Assembly (NCBI GenBank): GCA_037102815.1
Contig: BTPP01000009.1
Coordinates: 744,001-808,000 of the forward strand
Source: Neurospora intermedia
Lineage: Eukaryota; Ascomycota; Sordariomycetes; Sordariales; Sordariaceae
Length of the DNA: 64,000 nucleotides
Direction: 5' to 3'
Part shown: positions 35,341 through 46,303 of the stretch, piece by piece
Position numbering within the stretch: position 1 is the stretch's first letter
How the letters are laid out: every line of letters begins with the position of its first letter
Notes under the pieces: model-generated
What the model was told of the DNA's origin: nothing
Seen by the model: the letters and a program-made list of their open reading frames with translations, nothing else
The model's database searches: none
Program-made: the position numbers and the translations under genes

Positions 35341-36783
35341 AAGAAATACTACCAATATACGACAGGCCATAATTTGAAGAACAAAAGGCTTGCAATAAGA
35401 GAAGAGTGTCTGACATGCCTTCCACTTCATCGCACCGCCTTGTTTGGCACCAAGCACACACATCCTCTCAAACACAAGGTGCTCACAGCTCAACCTACGA
35501 AACGTATGATCTGGGTCCGCACCCACCGCCATTCCGAGGAGGAATGAAACGTTCGTCGCCAAAGGATATGTTATAGGGCTGGATGTGGTAGCAGTCGAGC
35601 GAGATTATGACTTTGTCAACCGTCGGTGATTGAGGTGATGTCGTGATATCCGCTAGATCGAAACTCCACTCCCAAAATTCGGTGCTTTTGTTGGAAGCAC
35701 GTGCCCTGGGCCGTCCATTCACTGGCCTTGCCCATTCACTGCGGCACTCCCTTCCTGGGTATTTAGGCTGCCCTGCTTTCCGTTTCCCCTCTTCCGTTAG
35801 ACAACTCCAGAATTAAGCCCTTTTCGTTGTCGCTTTTTCCAACCTCCAACAGCTTTCCATTCCCAAGCGGGAGGTCCGGAAATGCATGGAGGCTGGCTTA
35901 TGGGTATCTAAGGTAGGTATGTGCATTAACAATGCATGCCACATCCCCAATGCCATCATCTTGCAGACAAAACACTGGGCTTAACATTGCCAGTAGAAAG
36001 ATTGCACAGTGCTCTCCCCACACACACCCCAATCACATGATCTCAGGGATGGAGTCAAAACCTATGGCAGTAGGAAACAGATCTTTAAACATACATAACC
36101 CATGTTGTCAATCCGTCTTCATAGCCAGGGAGACTGCTCATCGCTTTTTCCATCTCAGCTTGTTGGATCAACTTTCACGCACAGAGCAACATGTGGAACA
36201 TCTTGACATTGCTTCAGAGAGCTCGACGGTCCATATATAGCGGAGAAAGCGAAGAAAAGCGTGGGATCAATACGGCTCTACCTACAGCAACAGTGTCTCT
36301 CGACATGTTGCGTGAGAAACGCGAATGTCTGGCGTGCGTTATAACCGCAATCGACGATGAGAATTGAGGTACCCACAATGTCTGACGAACATCGAGCTAG
36401 ACATCAGACGGAAGGCCAGGTCAAGCATAGTGAAGGACACAGTCTATTGTGTGTTGTGTGGGAACAATAAGAAGCTGCAACCAAGAACCACGGGTAGTCT
36501 GCTCAAGGTTCTGGTACCTCTATTGCATCTTATTCAGATTTGGGTTGAAATTCTCACATTCTGATCAGAACCTGACAATGAGACGGTCAGCCCATTCACC
36601 CGACAAGGTCCAACCCCTCCTTTTCTTTTCCTAGGCTTTCTCTTATTTAAGTTCTGACTTTTCTTTTTTTTTTTTTTTTTCCCCTTCACTAACCACATAA
36701 CCACTCAATCTCACCCACAACCTTTTACCAGACTTCTGGTATCAACACACAGACACCAAACACCAAACAACAAAGACGGCACA
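35341..36783. other. Intergenic stretch upstream of the orphan gene array
   Basis: No gene recognised. A run of 18 T (about 36661-36680) and CT-rich leader sequence precede the gene at 36784. A TATATA lies at 36233. Confidence 0.45.
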
Positions 36784-37521
36784 ATGGACTCAACAAGTGA
36801 AGTCACCCAACGCCTTGACAGGCTCAGCATTGCCACCAATCTTCCCTCTCGCACTCTCAACGAAGCCTCAGCTTCTCCTGGGCCTTTTCGCCGTAACATG
36901 AACCAGTCTTTTGTCTCTTCTGAGACCTCCACTCAAGCTCCAGCACCTCACCAATCCCAAGTCCAAACCGCAACCGCCAGCACCACCATCCACGGCTCTG
37001 ACAACGACGTCACCATGAGTGACGACCTCATCACCGCCACCAGCAACCTCTCACTCCAGAACCGCCACCTCCAGAACCGCAGCGCCCTAGATGCACACGG
37101 CCGCGGCCACGCCGAGTGGTCTCGTCTCTGCAACCAACGTTCTGCTCGTCACGGCACCGTCTCCATCGCCATGATGAACATCCGCGCACGCGAGCGCCAG
37201 GCCACCCAAGCTCTCCCTCGGTCTCGTCCTCGTCCTTGTTCTCGTTCTCGTCCTGGCCCCTCCCGCGAGGCCCGCGAAGAAGCAGGTAGCTTCTTCAGAC
37301 ACTGCGCCCAGATTCAAAGCCAGACTGTCAGAGCCCATCACCACCACCACCACCACCATCACCACCGGCCTCGGACTCCTCCGGTCACTACCACCACCGG
37401 TGGCAGTGAGGTTTCTGGTCTGACGAGAGAAGAGCACCATCGGAATTTGTTTCGGGCGCAGCTGAGATGTCGCCTGCAGATCAGGATGGTTTCGGCCATT
37501 GCTGCTAGGGCTGGACATTGA
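36784..37521 (+). CDS. Orphan array gene 1: N-terminal motif protein with poly-His run
   Basis: 245 residues from ATG at 36784. The N-terminus MDSTSEVTQRLDRLSI closely matches MDSTKEVVQKLSKLNI of the gene at 42023, which is the main support for this frame against a 312-codon opposite-strand frame. The middle is Ser/Thr/Gln-rich; residues about 115-165 are Arg-rich (RARERQATQ, then an Arg-Pro-Ser repeat RPRPCSRSRPGPSR). A run of ten His follows (about 185-194), then TTTTGG and a helical end. No acidic tail. No recognised domain; disordered and possibly nucleic-acid binding, by composition only. First of six + strand orphan genes. Confidence 0.7.
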   Translation: MDSTSEVTQRLDRLSIATNLPSRTLNEASASPGPFRRNMNQSFVSSETSTQAPAPHQSQVQTATASTTIHGSDNDVTMSDDLITATSNLSLQNRHLQNRSALDAHGRGHAEWSRLCNQRSARHGTVSIAMMNIRARERQATQALPRSRPRPCSRSRPGPSREAREEAGSFFRHCAQIQSQTVRAHHHHHHHHHHRPRTPPVTTTTGGSEVSGLTREEHHRNLFRAQLRCRLQIRMVSAIAARAGH

Positions 37522-39695
37522 GAACACTTTGGTGGGGGTGTGACGGAAGGGTAAGGACGGAGCTGCAGGCGGCGATGTCTCGACCAGTTGGGGGCGGTTG
37601 GATTGGAAGTGAACAAATGGTGACTTGGGCCGGGGAACAGGAGGGTCTGGAGTTACTGGCATTGGGTTTGCATTCGGCATTGAGGAGCGAGCGAAATCAT
37701 GGAGGTTGTGTTGAGCGAATTGGGGTTTATCACTTCGAGATGGCACATGTGGGTATTGCGGATTAGCATTAGAATGGTGGGGGTGGCAAGGGCGTTGTAA
37801 ATTCAAAGCGGGGGTTTTATTCTTCTGGACCATCAAGTCGTTCTTTCCTTTTGTGTTCGTGAACTTTGAGTTTCCTGTGTACAAATCGTTTAACTTTGCT
37901 TTATCATGAGATATCTTCACAAAAGACGAAGACATTGGTTGCACTGGGGCTGAAGGAAATTCTACGCAAACACGATGTGATTCCAAACTGTCGAAATCGC
38001 CAACATTCAAGCAGGGTGCCTCCATGGTCCATCGTTGACGGATGGATGGATTCGCGTCATCGTACAGCCGCTGTCAACGCTCGCCAACAATGCGCAAGCG
38101 GACGACCGAAAGAAGAACTTTTCCACTCATACGCAAGCGGCACACGATAAGGGATACACGATCACACACAAGAAGATCCTCATCTCGGCCAACAAGATCC
38201 CCGACACCTATGAACTTGTGCACGCTGCAAGAGGGTTATTCAAAATGCTGGACTGGAAACGTCGCTATCATATATGCTCCACGCATATAAGAAGCCCAAG
38301 ATTACCCATCCAGCATTTTCCAGGTTCCATTGGCTGGAGCTCATCACATACGGGGGCTGCGTACGACACGATGCCTGGACAGAAGGCGCAGTAAGGTCAT
38401 AACGTGGTTGACTGCAATAGGGTTCCCCACCCTCTTCTCCTTGCCCGTCCTTCTCATTACTCCTTCGGTCCATAAGTTCACCATCATTTCGTGGCTCTTT
38501 CTGTTATTGTGTTTACATCTGCTTTGTTCACTTGGACATACCCAACTATTACGTTGGACAAAGTCAAGAAGTGGGCGTTTCGAAAACCCTGACGGGTAAG
38601 CCCTAACATACCGCCGGCACAAGGTACAAACTATACCCTTTCACTGGATCAAGGTCGTGTTGACGTGGTTGGTACCCATCTACATTCAGATGAAATCTCC
38701 CAGAGTGAATACACTCCATAGCCAAACTGTGTGCAAATTCTTATTGATGCCTCTTGGCATCCATCTGCTTCAGATGAAAAAGCCTGAAGCACAATTTCCC
38801 CAAACCTTATGCCCTAACATGGCGCAATTCGACGGAATCTGAGTGAATGAAATCGGCCCACGGAACGCCCAAACCATGCGCAAGGTTCTCATTAATGCCA
38901 AGACGTGTTAGTCCGCCGACATCTGCCCACCGGCCAAGGACAAATGGCTTTCGTTCTTTTCGCTTTTGCAGTTTTATCCCACTTCGGACCTGCCTTTCTA
39001 CTTGCAAATAGAAACTGCAAGACAGCGCAAGACGCACCATTTTCTTTGTTCCCACTAGCGTAGTCCAACGCCCGTTGGTGGAGTGACGAACCAAGTTGCC
39101 CATCAGATTTGGGGTCTGACTCTCAACACCGACCGGCACCACGCAGGCTTCTTCTTCAAGCTAAATGACGGGCACCGTGGTCATCTAGTACGCCTTCAAC
39201 AGCACTAGCACAATCACCCAACAAAGAAGAGGTAGTGAAGAATTGGGTAAGAGTGAGATTGGTGGAAGTGTGAAGAAGCCGGAGGGGTGTTGGCTGCAAT
39301 CTTCCTGGAGTTTACAGACACAAGATGAACTGAATCCATGGGAAATATGTACAGATTGTCCGTATGTAGGCCCGGAGCTGGCAATATCCCTACATACTCT
39401 CAAGTACGGAACCAGGCAGATGGGCAAATCGGCAAGGCACTGCATGTTGAAGCCATCACCAGTTCTTGGCATTCTCTTGGCATTAATGGATACGATCCAC
39501 ACATGGCTACCCTGTATATAAGTCGGATTCCATCCTCCTTCTCGCTTTCTCTCTTTCTCTTCAATCAATCAAGACTTTCACTACAACCACGTTACTCTCC
39601 GTGATCGCTTCCTTGCAGTATAGTTCAACACTTTTTTCTGTGAATGGTAATGACCGACTTTGAATACTGCATCCCACTGCAGCACGGCTTTTTCT

Positions 39696-39726
<31 letters not shown>

Positions 39727-39830
39727 CCGCGGAGTGATCGCAGCTGAGAATCCAACCCACACAGGCAACCGAACCGAAGGGATCCTAAACACGAACCACA
39801 CGTGACGAAAACATCATTCACCAAGATACT
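37522..39830. other. Intergenic stretch with a long T run
   Basis: No convincing gene. The opposite-strand open frame continuing from 37521 to 38025 is noted under rejected. A run of about 29 T lies at 39698-39726, next to CCGCGG. Confidence 0.4.
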
Positions 39831-40142
39831 GCATTGTCTCGGGCTATCCGTTTTTAGGTTCCCAGGAAATCAGACATAAACCCACATACATATGCCCGAT
39901 TCTATACATTTTATGCCCACCAAAATAAGCGGGGGTGTCGGCTTGCCACCCTGGAGCACTGTAAATCTGATTCTTCTGGTACCCTGTTTCTTCTAACTAT
40001 TTTCTCAAGAGAGTTGGAGGGTGGGAACATTCAGAATCACCGTCTTACAAACAAATTTTGGTGGGCATAAATGTTGCAGTGTGCTTTTACAGCATGCCTG
40101 ATTTCCAGGAAACAAAAAAAAACGGATAGCTCGAGATAATGC
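39831..40142. mobile_element. MITE-like inverted-repeat element
   Basis: Ends 39831-39880 and 40090-40142 are imperfect inverted repeats: GCATT(G/A)TCTCG(G/A)GCTATCCG, then T-rich, then GG(A/T)...CCAGGAAATCAG. Inside them the shorter blocks TTTATGCCCACCAAAAT (39909) and its complement (40054) also pair. About 312 bp, no coding capacity. Shares an AGGTTCCCAGGAAATCAG block with the neighbouring element at 40207. Confidence 0.6.
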
Positions 40143-40206
40143 GGAACAGGCACCGGTACTTACATTTACAAATATGTACTTCGACCTTGCATTCCAAGAA
40201 CCTGTA

Positions 40207-40396
40207 TCGCAAAGATTCGGGGCGTTGATTTTTAGGTTCCCAGGAAATCAGGCATAATCTGTACACTTGAGGCACCTCTAGTAGGTATTGCATATGGTCG
40301 AATTCTCTACCAAAACCCAAACCCTAAGGCATCTAACACATAGATTCTGCCAGTTAGACCTTGGAACCTAAAAATCAACGCCCCGAATCTTTGCGG
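40207..40396. mobile_element. MITE, 190 bp, with perfect 32-bp inverted repeats and TA flanks
   Basis: 40209-40240 and 40363-40394 are exact reverse complements (outer end GCAAAGATTCGGGGCG). The repeats extend to a TA dinucleotide on both sides (40205-40206 and 40397-40398), as expected for a Tc1/mariner-type MITE. The perfect match of the arms suggests a recent insertion with no RIP. Confidence 0.75.
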
Positions 40397-40621
40397 TATG
40401 CCGAACGTATTGCGTCGGCTTTCGATCTTGTGACTCCACCCACGAGTTGTTTGCCATTCACTCACATGGCTGACAACCCAACTTCCTTATTTTAGGTTTC
40501 ACTTCCTCCCTTCTCTTTCACCATCTTTTTGCAGTCCTGATTCGCAAACTACATCAAGAATCAACAACCCAAGCCTCGATCGTCGTTTACTGCAACAATC
40601 CTGCAATACCATCGACCCAAC

Positions 40622-41434
40622 ATGAAGCCAACCAACAGCAGCGAGTCTGAAGGCACCAACCAGGTCATTCACGGCATGGCAACCCTCAGTGTCAACCCCA
40701 ACCAGCCGTCTGCGATCATCATGCATCCCAGACCTGGTGTTGATGTCGATGTTCGCTCTGCTCTGAGTGACATTGAACCGTTCACAACGCACAGTCAAAC
40801 CTCGCCTCCGCGACCCTCGACCCCGACCATCATGACGGTCATTCCCGGCACATCCAGCAACCCCGCGGTACCAAGCTTCAACATCACCTATATCTACCCA
40901 TCTGCTCAAACCCAAGAGGCTGAGTACTTCCCCCAAATTCGGCAACACCATCAACCGCTTCCTGGCCACTACAAGCCCCATTGCCATCAGCATCATTCTC
41001 AAGCTGCCCGCAATCGTCCTTGCCAGAAGCACGCCTCTACCGCTACGGCTGCTCACCACATGCGGACCCGTCACCAGGGACAGTCTTTGATGCGCGTGGG
41101 GGGTCCAGACCATGCGCTTACTCACCCGATTACCAATCACAAAAGAATTAGGTTCGAAGAAATGAGACAGAAGCACAGAGATCTGGCTGCCAAACTTCGT
41201 GCACTCAAGGCCGAACTTGAGTCAATAAATACCCTCCGCCGAGAACTGACCTTGGGCTATTCCATGTCTTCTCTTTCTCTGACCACCGGAGAGCCGATGC
41301 CCTTGTCTGTTTCTGAAGACGGAATGGAGCATTCACTGGCGCGATTTCGGGGAGGAAGTAGCTTGGTAAAGGAGGAGGAGGTGTCGGTGGAGGGTGGTGG
41401 TGAGGGTGATATGGAGAATGTCATGGAGGAGTGA
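40622..41434 (+). CDS. Orphan array gene 2: coiled-coil protein with acidic MEE tail
   Basis: 270 residues from ATG at 40622. Near the N-terminus GTNQVIHGMATLSVNPN is a loose version of the motif at 36784 and 42023. Residues 40-155 are Pro/Thr/His-rich and disordered-looking, with HHMRTRHQ. Residues about 178-215 form a coiled-coil-like helix (FEEMRQKHRDLAAKLRALKA). The tail is acidic (VKEEEVSVEGGGEG) and ends MENVMEE. No recognised family. A TA-flanked MITE lies just upstream (ends at 40396) and may sit in its promoter. Confidence 0.7.
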   Translation: MKPTNSSESEGTNQVIHGMATLSVNPNQPSAIIMHPRPGVDVDVRSALSDIEPFTTHSQTSPPRPSTPTIMTVIPGTSSNPAVPSFNITYIYPSAQTQEAEYFPQIRQHHQPLPGHYKPHCHQHHSQAARNRPCQKHASTATAAHHMRTRHQGQSLMRVGGPDHALTHPITNHKRIRFEEMRQKHRDLAAKLRALKAELESINTLRRELTLGYSMSSLSLTTGEPMPLSVSEDGMEHSLARFRGGSSLVKEEEVSVEGGGEGDMENVMEE

Positions 41435-42022
41435 AGTGATTTGCCAGAGTCGTACATTCAGGAGGGCAAGTGGGATACAGAACGCAGGTATAGTCAGGGA
41501 CAACGTACAGTTGATTACAATCAGGGACAAGGAATCGCCGAGTTTCTATGATGAATCTTCAGAAGATGGTGTACCAAATGAAGCAGGAGAGCATGTGACT
41601 TAAGTGATGACGATTCAAATTTGATCTGACTCGAGAGACGATGGGAGGTAATTCTTGAGATATCTGTTAGTTCAGAACAAAGATCTCGATACAGTAATCG
41701 TCTTGGAAATAACATGAAATGTATCAGTGGACATATGCATCTTCTCATCGAGTGAAGTTTCTGTCGCTACCCTAACGCATAATGGGATGGAATATCAGTG
41801 AAGGCCCCCAAGGCACCATCAGCCACAGGCAGGCAAAGCGGCTGAGATAATCCCCCCTCCCATAAAGACTTTCCTCTTCTCCCTCTTCAAAATCCCGATG
41901 GTAACTTTGCCCATGTGCAGCTTTCGTCCACAGCGTACTCCAGAACGACGTCAAATCGGGCTCCTCAACTGCACAGCCCTCAAGCTCCCTCTAGGTGTCC
42001 ATAAACATCAAGAACAAACGCA
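41435..42022. other. Intergenic spacer in the orphan array
   Basis: 3' flank of one orphan gene and leader of the next. No gene recognised; small open frames lack support. Confidence 0.45.
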
Positions 42023-42715
42023 ATGGACTCGACAAAAGAAGTTGTTCAGAAGCTATCCAAGCTCAACATCGACTCTTGCGCCCAAACATCGGTTCAAGAA
42101 CTTGACGCCTCCCATACACCCAGCCCAGGTCAAAGACCAGGTCCAGGTCCCTTTGGTCCTACTTCCCAAGCAGGTATCCAAACACAACATCAAAGCACAC
42201 AATTCAGCCTCAGCAACGACAAACGAACCAAGCCAGAAGCGATCACCGCCCCTTTTACTGCATATACTCCTACCAAGACGGAAAGTCGTGAGAACATCAT
42301 CCCCTTACGCAAACCCTTTCGGAACATATCCCGTAACCTCGCCGAAAGTCTAGCCAAGGGCGTTAATCCTCGCAATTCCGACGACCGTCCGCATACCACC
42401 AGCATCACTCAATGTCGTGATAAAATGAGGATGGGCGTCATCGACTTTCTTCGACGCGATGCATCTAATGGGCTCAAACGTTGGTTGCAAGAGAAGGAGA
42501 GACGTCATGAAAGCACAAGGAGGGCCACGAGAGCCCATAGAAGAGGTGCTTTCAGTGAGGGTATGAGGAAGAGGCAGGGGTTGAAGAGGCAGGGGGCTAA
42601 CTTGGGGCAGTTGGAGGTGATTAAGGAGGAAGAGGAGGAGGATGGAGAGGAGGATGGAGAGAAGGATGGAGAGGAGGATGTGAAGATGGAAGAGGATACG
42701 GTTATGGCGGATTGA
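42023..42715 (+). CDS. Orphan array gene 3: N-terminal motif, basic helix, acidic tail
   Basis: 230 residues from ATG at 42023. Begins MDSTKEVVQKLSKLNI, near-identical in pattern to the gene at 36784. The middle (40-95) is Gln/Thr/Pro-rich. Residues about 130-185 are basic and helical (MRMGVIDFLRRDASNGLKRW, then EKERRHESTRRATRAHRR). The last 30 are acidic with a DGEED-type repeat encoded by a GGATGGAGAGGA DNA repeat (42638-42680), ending KMEEDTVMAD. No recognised family. The layout (short motif, disordered middle, basic helix, acidic end) recurs in the array. Confidence 0.72.
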   Translation: MDSTKEVVQKLSKLNIDSCAQTSVQELDASHTPSPGQRPGPGPFGPTSQAGIQTQHQSTQFSLSNDKRTKPEAITAPFTAYTPTKTESRENIIPLRKPFRNISRNLAESLAKGVNPRNSDDRPHTTSITQCRDKMRMGVIDFLRRDASNGLKRWLQEKERRHESTRRATRAHRRGAFSEGMRKRQGLKRQGANLGQLEVIKEEEEEDGEEDGEKDGEEDVKMEEDTVMAD

Positions 42716-43317
42716 CGAGGGACGATAATGGTCTCTTTCAGATACTAAATGAGAGCTGGAACCGAATTCACGAGATGTTGGTCGAAGCGTCATGCCTTGG
42801 ATGGTTCCGTGAGCTTGTCCTGGTTGTAAGTGAATGGAGAGAGAAAGACAGCAGCAGGGTACCACAAAAACTTTTGGACGTACCTTCCGCTTTTAAGAGG
42901 AAAGGAAACAATCACTGGCTATCGGGACAATGTCTTCAACTCTAGAATTTCGCCTGGAAGCAGGAAGCAGAAACCAAACGAACATGGACTGCAAGCCTGT
43001 ATCAAACCGAGGTGAGGGAGAAGCATCAGGTCGACAAAGGCTGTGACAATCGCGTTAGCTCAGCAGGTTCGAGGGCCCATTCACCGTTTTTCGTCAAGGT
43101 TTCTACCCCATCAGCAAAGGCAGGTGAAGAGAAACGAGAATGCCTGTGAACTCCCATTCAAGGGCAGTTTTTTACTCTTCGAACACAACGTCTAGAGCAA
43201 ACCAGTTTGTACTTTCTCCCCCAGTCCCAATCCTCAGCCATTTTCTCCAAGGAACCAGCGCATCTCTTTCCAATCACTCGGATTTTGCGAACCGACAAGA
43301 ACAGAAATACACGCATC
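42716..43317. other. Intergenic spacer in the orphan array
   Basis: No gene recognised. Confidence 0.45.
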
Positions 43318-44418
43318 ATGGAGCCAGCGCACAATATAACCCAGAAGATGGAAGGTCTAACCATGAATTCGCAGACCCCCGCCTTGACTGTTGACAATAC
43401 CACCATGGAGTCAACCCACGAGATCGCCCAAGAGATGGAGGACATGACCCTCGACCCCAAAGCCCGGGTCGACACGCCCTTCACGACTACCACATCTTCG
43501 CACGTTCAAAGTGTCTCCAGCCTACAGCAACCCCAACCTTCACTCCCTACCGCCTTCAACCTCGCAGGCAACTCAGCAGGAGGCTACGTCTACACCGCGA
43601 CTTCCGAAGGCCTCAGTTTCTCGAACCCTAATGCAGGCAGCAGCAGCAGCGGCACCACCACCAGCACCACCGACACCACCAACATCACTACCAACACCGC
43701 CGCCACCAACCTCTTCCAGGACCAAGACTTCTGCGACCACCTCCTCAACTGCGACGACCCCGTCGGATTTCTCCAAGTCAGCCTATACCTTGCTCGCTAC
43801 CCTTCCATGTCCCTCAGCCACAACTACCCATCGGTATCCAGCAACAACCGCATCACCAAATCCCGCTCTACCACCACCTCATCCTCCCGCGAGCGCCATC
43901 ACCACGCTCACCCCATTCGTCTTATGCAGTCGGAACTCATGACGCCCGAAATGGGCACCACAATCTACAAAGCAACGATGAAAAAAGTCCCCGGCACCAC
44001 CATCTACACGACAACAGCGGAGAGGAAAGCAGCTGAGGAAAAGGAGAAGGAGAAGCAAAGGAAGACGACGGCCTATATCGAGAATTCTCTTAGGCTTACC
44101 CAAGCGAGAGTGGCTGCTGAGAAAGCTGCTAGAGTTGCTCGTGAGAGGCAGATGCGGATGCGGACGCAAATGGGAGGTTCAGGAATGGGCGGTGATTGCG
44201 GTGAGGATTCAAGTTGGTTCCTGAGGGCGAAGAAGAGGGCGACGAAGACTTGGGTCAATGACGATGGGGATGTGGTGGAAGAGAGATGGTTGGAGCCGAA
44301 TCCGATGGTGTCATGGAGAGAGGGAAGTGAAGACTTTGATAGGATGGATGGTGTTGAGGAGAGTGTTTGTGAGGAGGAGGAGGAGGAGGAGGAGGAGGAT
44401 GATCAAATGGAGGAGTGA
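43318..44418 (+). CDS. Orphan array gene 4: duplicated N-terminal motif, acidic MEE tail
   Basis: 366 residues with ATG at 43318. An in-frame ATG at 43207 would add 37 residues, but the shared motif favours 43318. The N-terminus carries two copies of the array motif in a row: MEPAHNITQKMEGLTM, then, 30 residues on, MESTHEIAQEMEDMTL. A Ser/Thr/Asn-rich middle includes a poly-Thr-like run encoded by ACC repeats (43650-43690). A central hydrophobic block (FCDHLLNCDDPVGFLQVSLY) is followed by basic helices (about 225-285: KAAEEKEKEKQRK, then AEKAARVARERQMRMR). The tail is Glu-rich, encoded by GAG repeats (44371-44397), and ends DDQMEE. No recognised family. Confidence 0.72.
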   Translation: MEPAHNITQKMEGLTMNSQTPALTVDNTTMESTHEIAQEMEDMTLDPKARVDTPFTTTTSSHVQSVSSLQQPQPSLPTAFNLAGNSAGGYVYTATSEGLSFSNPNAGSSSSGTTTSTTDTTNITTNTAATNLFQDQDFCDHLLNCDDPVGFLQVSLYLARYPSMSLSHNYPSVSSNNRITKSRSTTTSSSRERHHHAHPIRLMQSELMTPEMGTTIYKATMKKVPGTTIYTTTAERKAAEEKEKEKQRKTTAYIENSLRLTQARVAAEKAARVARERQMRMRTQMGGSGMGGDCGEDSSWFLRAKKRATKTWVNDDGDVVEERWLEPNPMVSWREGSEDFDRMDGVEESVCEEEEEEEEEDDQMEE

Positions 44419-45170
44419 TGGGATGGGATGGGGATGAGGGTAACGTAGAGGAATGTTGATGCGAGAGAGTGGGGGATGGTATTCCTCCGTTGTTGGTGGG
44501 TTTGATGTTGGTAGAATGAACGCTCAAGAATGTTCAATTTATGGAGCGAGAAAAAAGGAAAACAAAACAAAAAGGCATGAGCGATGCGGCTTGTATGTAT
44601 GTCAAGGAAGGTGTCGCTGTAGGCGGGTGAAGCGGCCTTATCAGGCCAGTGGAGTAGTCACGATAAGATTGTTTGATCGCAAAGGAAGTGACTTGCTTTG
44701 ACAGATACGGATGGCTCCCGCGCTATAGGTGGAAGGTTGAAGACCACAGGTTATTGATTCAGTGTCTTCCTTGTACTGAAGCAGAAATGCATATAAAGAA
44801 GACAATCTTCACGTTGGCTACTGGAATAAGCGCCCGTTGAGTTCCCATCTGTCACGAGTGTTATTCTCTCCTTTCAAAGACCGACAATAGACAGTTATGG
44901 ACCTACCATAGCACCGTGCCAGATCTGGGTGTGTTCTCTTGGATGGTGATCGCTCGAAATTGCCAGATTGCGACATGCAAACATGAGGCGACTGTCGAGT
45001 GACGGAGAATAAAATACCGTCATGCACACCCTTTCTGCTGCTCGTCTGCTCTACCACCACTCTTCTCTTGGTCACTCTCTTCGGACATTCCAACAACAGC
45101 TATCCATCCTTACGAAACATCACTCTCTGAGCAGCAGCATATCCCCCTCGTTGACGCCTCAAAAGACAAG
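44419..45170. other. Intergenic spacer in the orphan array
   Basis: No gene recognised. CAG-rich leader (ATTCCAACAACAGC, GAGCAGCAGC) directly upstream of the gene at 45171. Confidence 0.45.
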
Positions 45171-45848
45171 ATGACGGACAACTTCAAACTCAAAGGTAAT
45201 GCCTCTACCATTAGAGCCAGGAGAGCCAACCGCGCCATCTATCCGGCGTCGGATATCACCCAAAGGCGCCCAAAGATCGTTAGGACTGCACCCATTACTA
45301 TGCGTAACGGCCAACGTACCGATACTGGCGGCGCCAGCCCATCCGTCCAGCGTACCTCTACCCTTCTTCCTATTACTCCTACTCTTTTCAAGCAAGTCAC
45401 ACCCGCTGTCGAGGCCAAAGACACTGCTGCAAGTATTACCACTAAACCAGATACCGCCAACACCTACATTGACGCCGATGCGGCCAATGTCACTGGCCAT
45501 AAGATGGATAATAACCCTTCTGTCATTTTCGCACCCAGTGGTACTTCTTCGCCTCAAGACAGCACACGTAACCACGCCTCCCAGGGTAACGTCAGCAGCG
45601 AATCGGCCGGCCACATTATCACTAGACGTAGACGTAGAGTCAACAGAACCGTCAGGCGTATACCAGAGAATTCAGCATACGTCGCCCAGCATCGTAGCTT
45701 ACGTTCGTCTGCTCTCGATGATGAGCAGACTGTCAGCTGGCGCAATATCATACGTGGTAGGAGGTTGGCTAGGTGCAGGACGATCCGGGAGGACCAGCTC
45801 TGGGACGAATGGGAACAGGATGAGGATGAAGGATACAGTAGTATATAG
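45171..45848 (+). CDS. Orphan array gene 5: Arg-rich protein with acidic end
   Basis: 225 residues from ATG at 45171 (MTDNFKLKGNASTIRARRAN). Thr/Ser/Ala-rich middle, then a run of RRRRRVNRTVRRIP (about 154-165) and a basic helix ending in DQLWDEWEQDEDEGYSSI. The tail is acidic but without MEE, and the N-terminal motif is not evident, so array membership rests on position, size and layout. A competing + strand frame (45199-45867) is Leu/Pro-rich, lacks coding character and is taken as a shadow. Confidence 0.6.
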   Translation: MTDNFKLKGNASTIRARRANRAIYPASDITQRRPKIVRTAPITMRNGQRTDTGGASPSVQRTSTLLPITPTLFKQVTPAVEAKDTAASITTKPDTANTYIDADAANVTGHKMDNNPSVIFAPSGTSSPQDSTRNHASQGNVSSESAGHIITRRRRRVNRTVRRIPENSAYVAQHRSLRSSALDDEQTVSWRNIIRGRRLARCRTIREDQLWDEWEQDEDEGYSSI

Positions 45849-46303
45849 CGCACCTCGAGAATCGTGATGGAAACGACAAGAGACCGCCCTACCTCTACTC
45901 ACACTATTTCTCTCCAGTTCAACGATTTGGTAGTGTCCGTGCTGGTACCATCCACCCTGCCATAATTTGAACCTGATTGGGAACTGAAATCTTGACGCTA
46001 AACAGTTGGAGTGCATTCAAGTTGTGGCAGAGCACATTTGAACTTCAGTTGACTGTTTCAAGGGGCCGTTTGGGGGAAAATAAGATATTTAGTATTCAAC
46101 TTTTCCTCGTCTCTCAAGTATCTACTTCTCTCCCTTCCCAACTTCTCTCTTCTTTCACCACCACCTTTCCTCGGTCATCACCAAAGAAGTCAAGTCAAAC
46201 CTAACCCGATCCCTTTTACAAGAACACAAATCCCACTTATCAAAGACAGCACACGTCTTGCATCTCAAATCACCACCATCTTGAGCATCACCATCATCAA
46301 GCG
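45849..46303. other. Intergenic spacer in the orphan array
   Basis: No gene recognised. CT-rich leader (TCTCCCTTCCCAACTTCTC) just before the next gene. Confidence 0.45.

Noticed and set aside
37087-38025. 312-codon minus-strand open frame overlapping orphan array gene 1
   Set aside because: Its left half is antisense to the gene at 36784, whose N-terminal motif is shared with the gene at 42023. The Val and Arg-Thr runs look like by-products of the His and Arg repeats on the other strand. The part at 37522-38025 cannot be fully excluded.
45199-45867. 222-codon + strand frame overlapping the gene at 45171
   Set aside because: Leu/Pro-rich with no array features. The 45171 frame has a better start and an acidic end like its neighbours.
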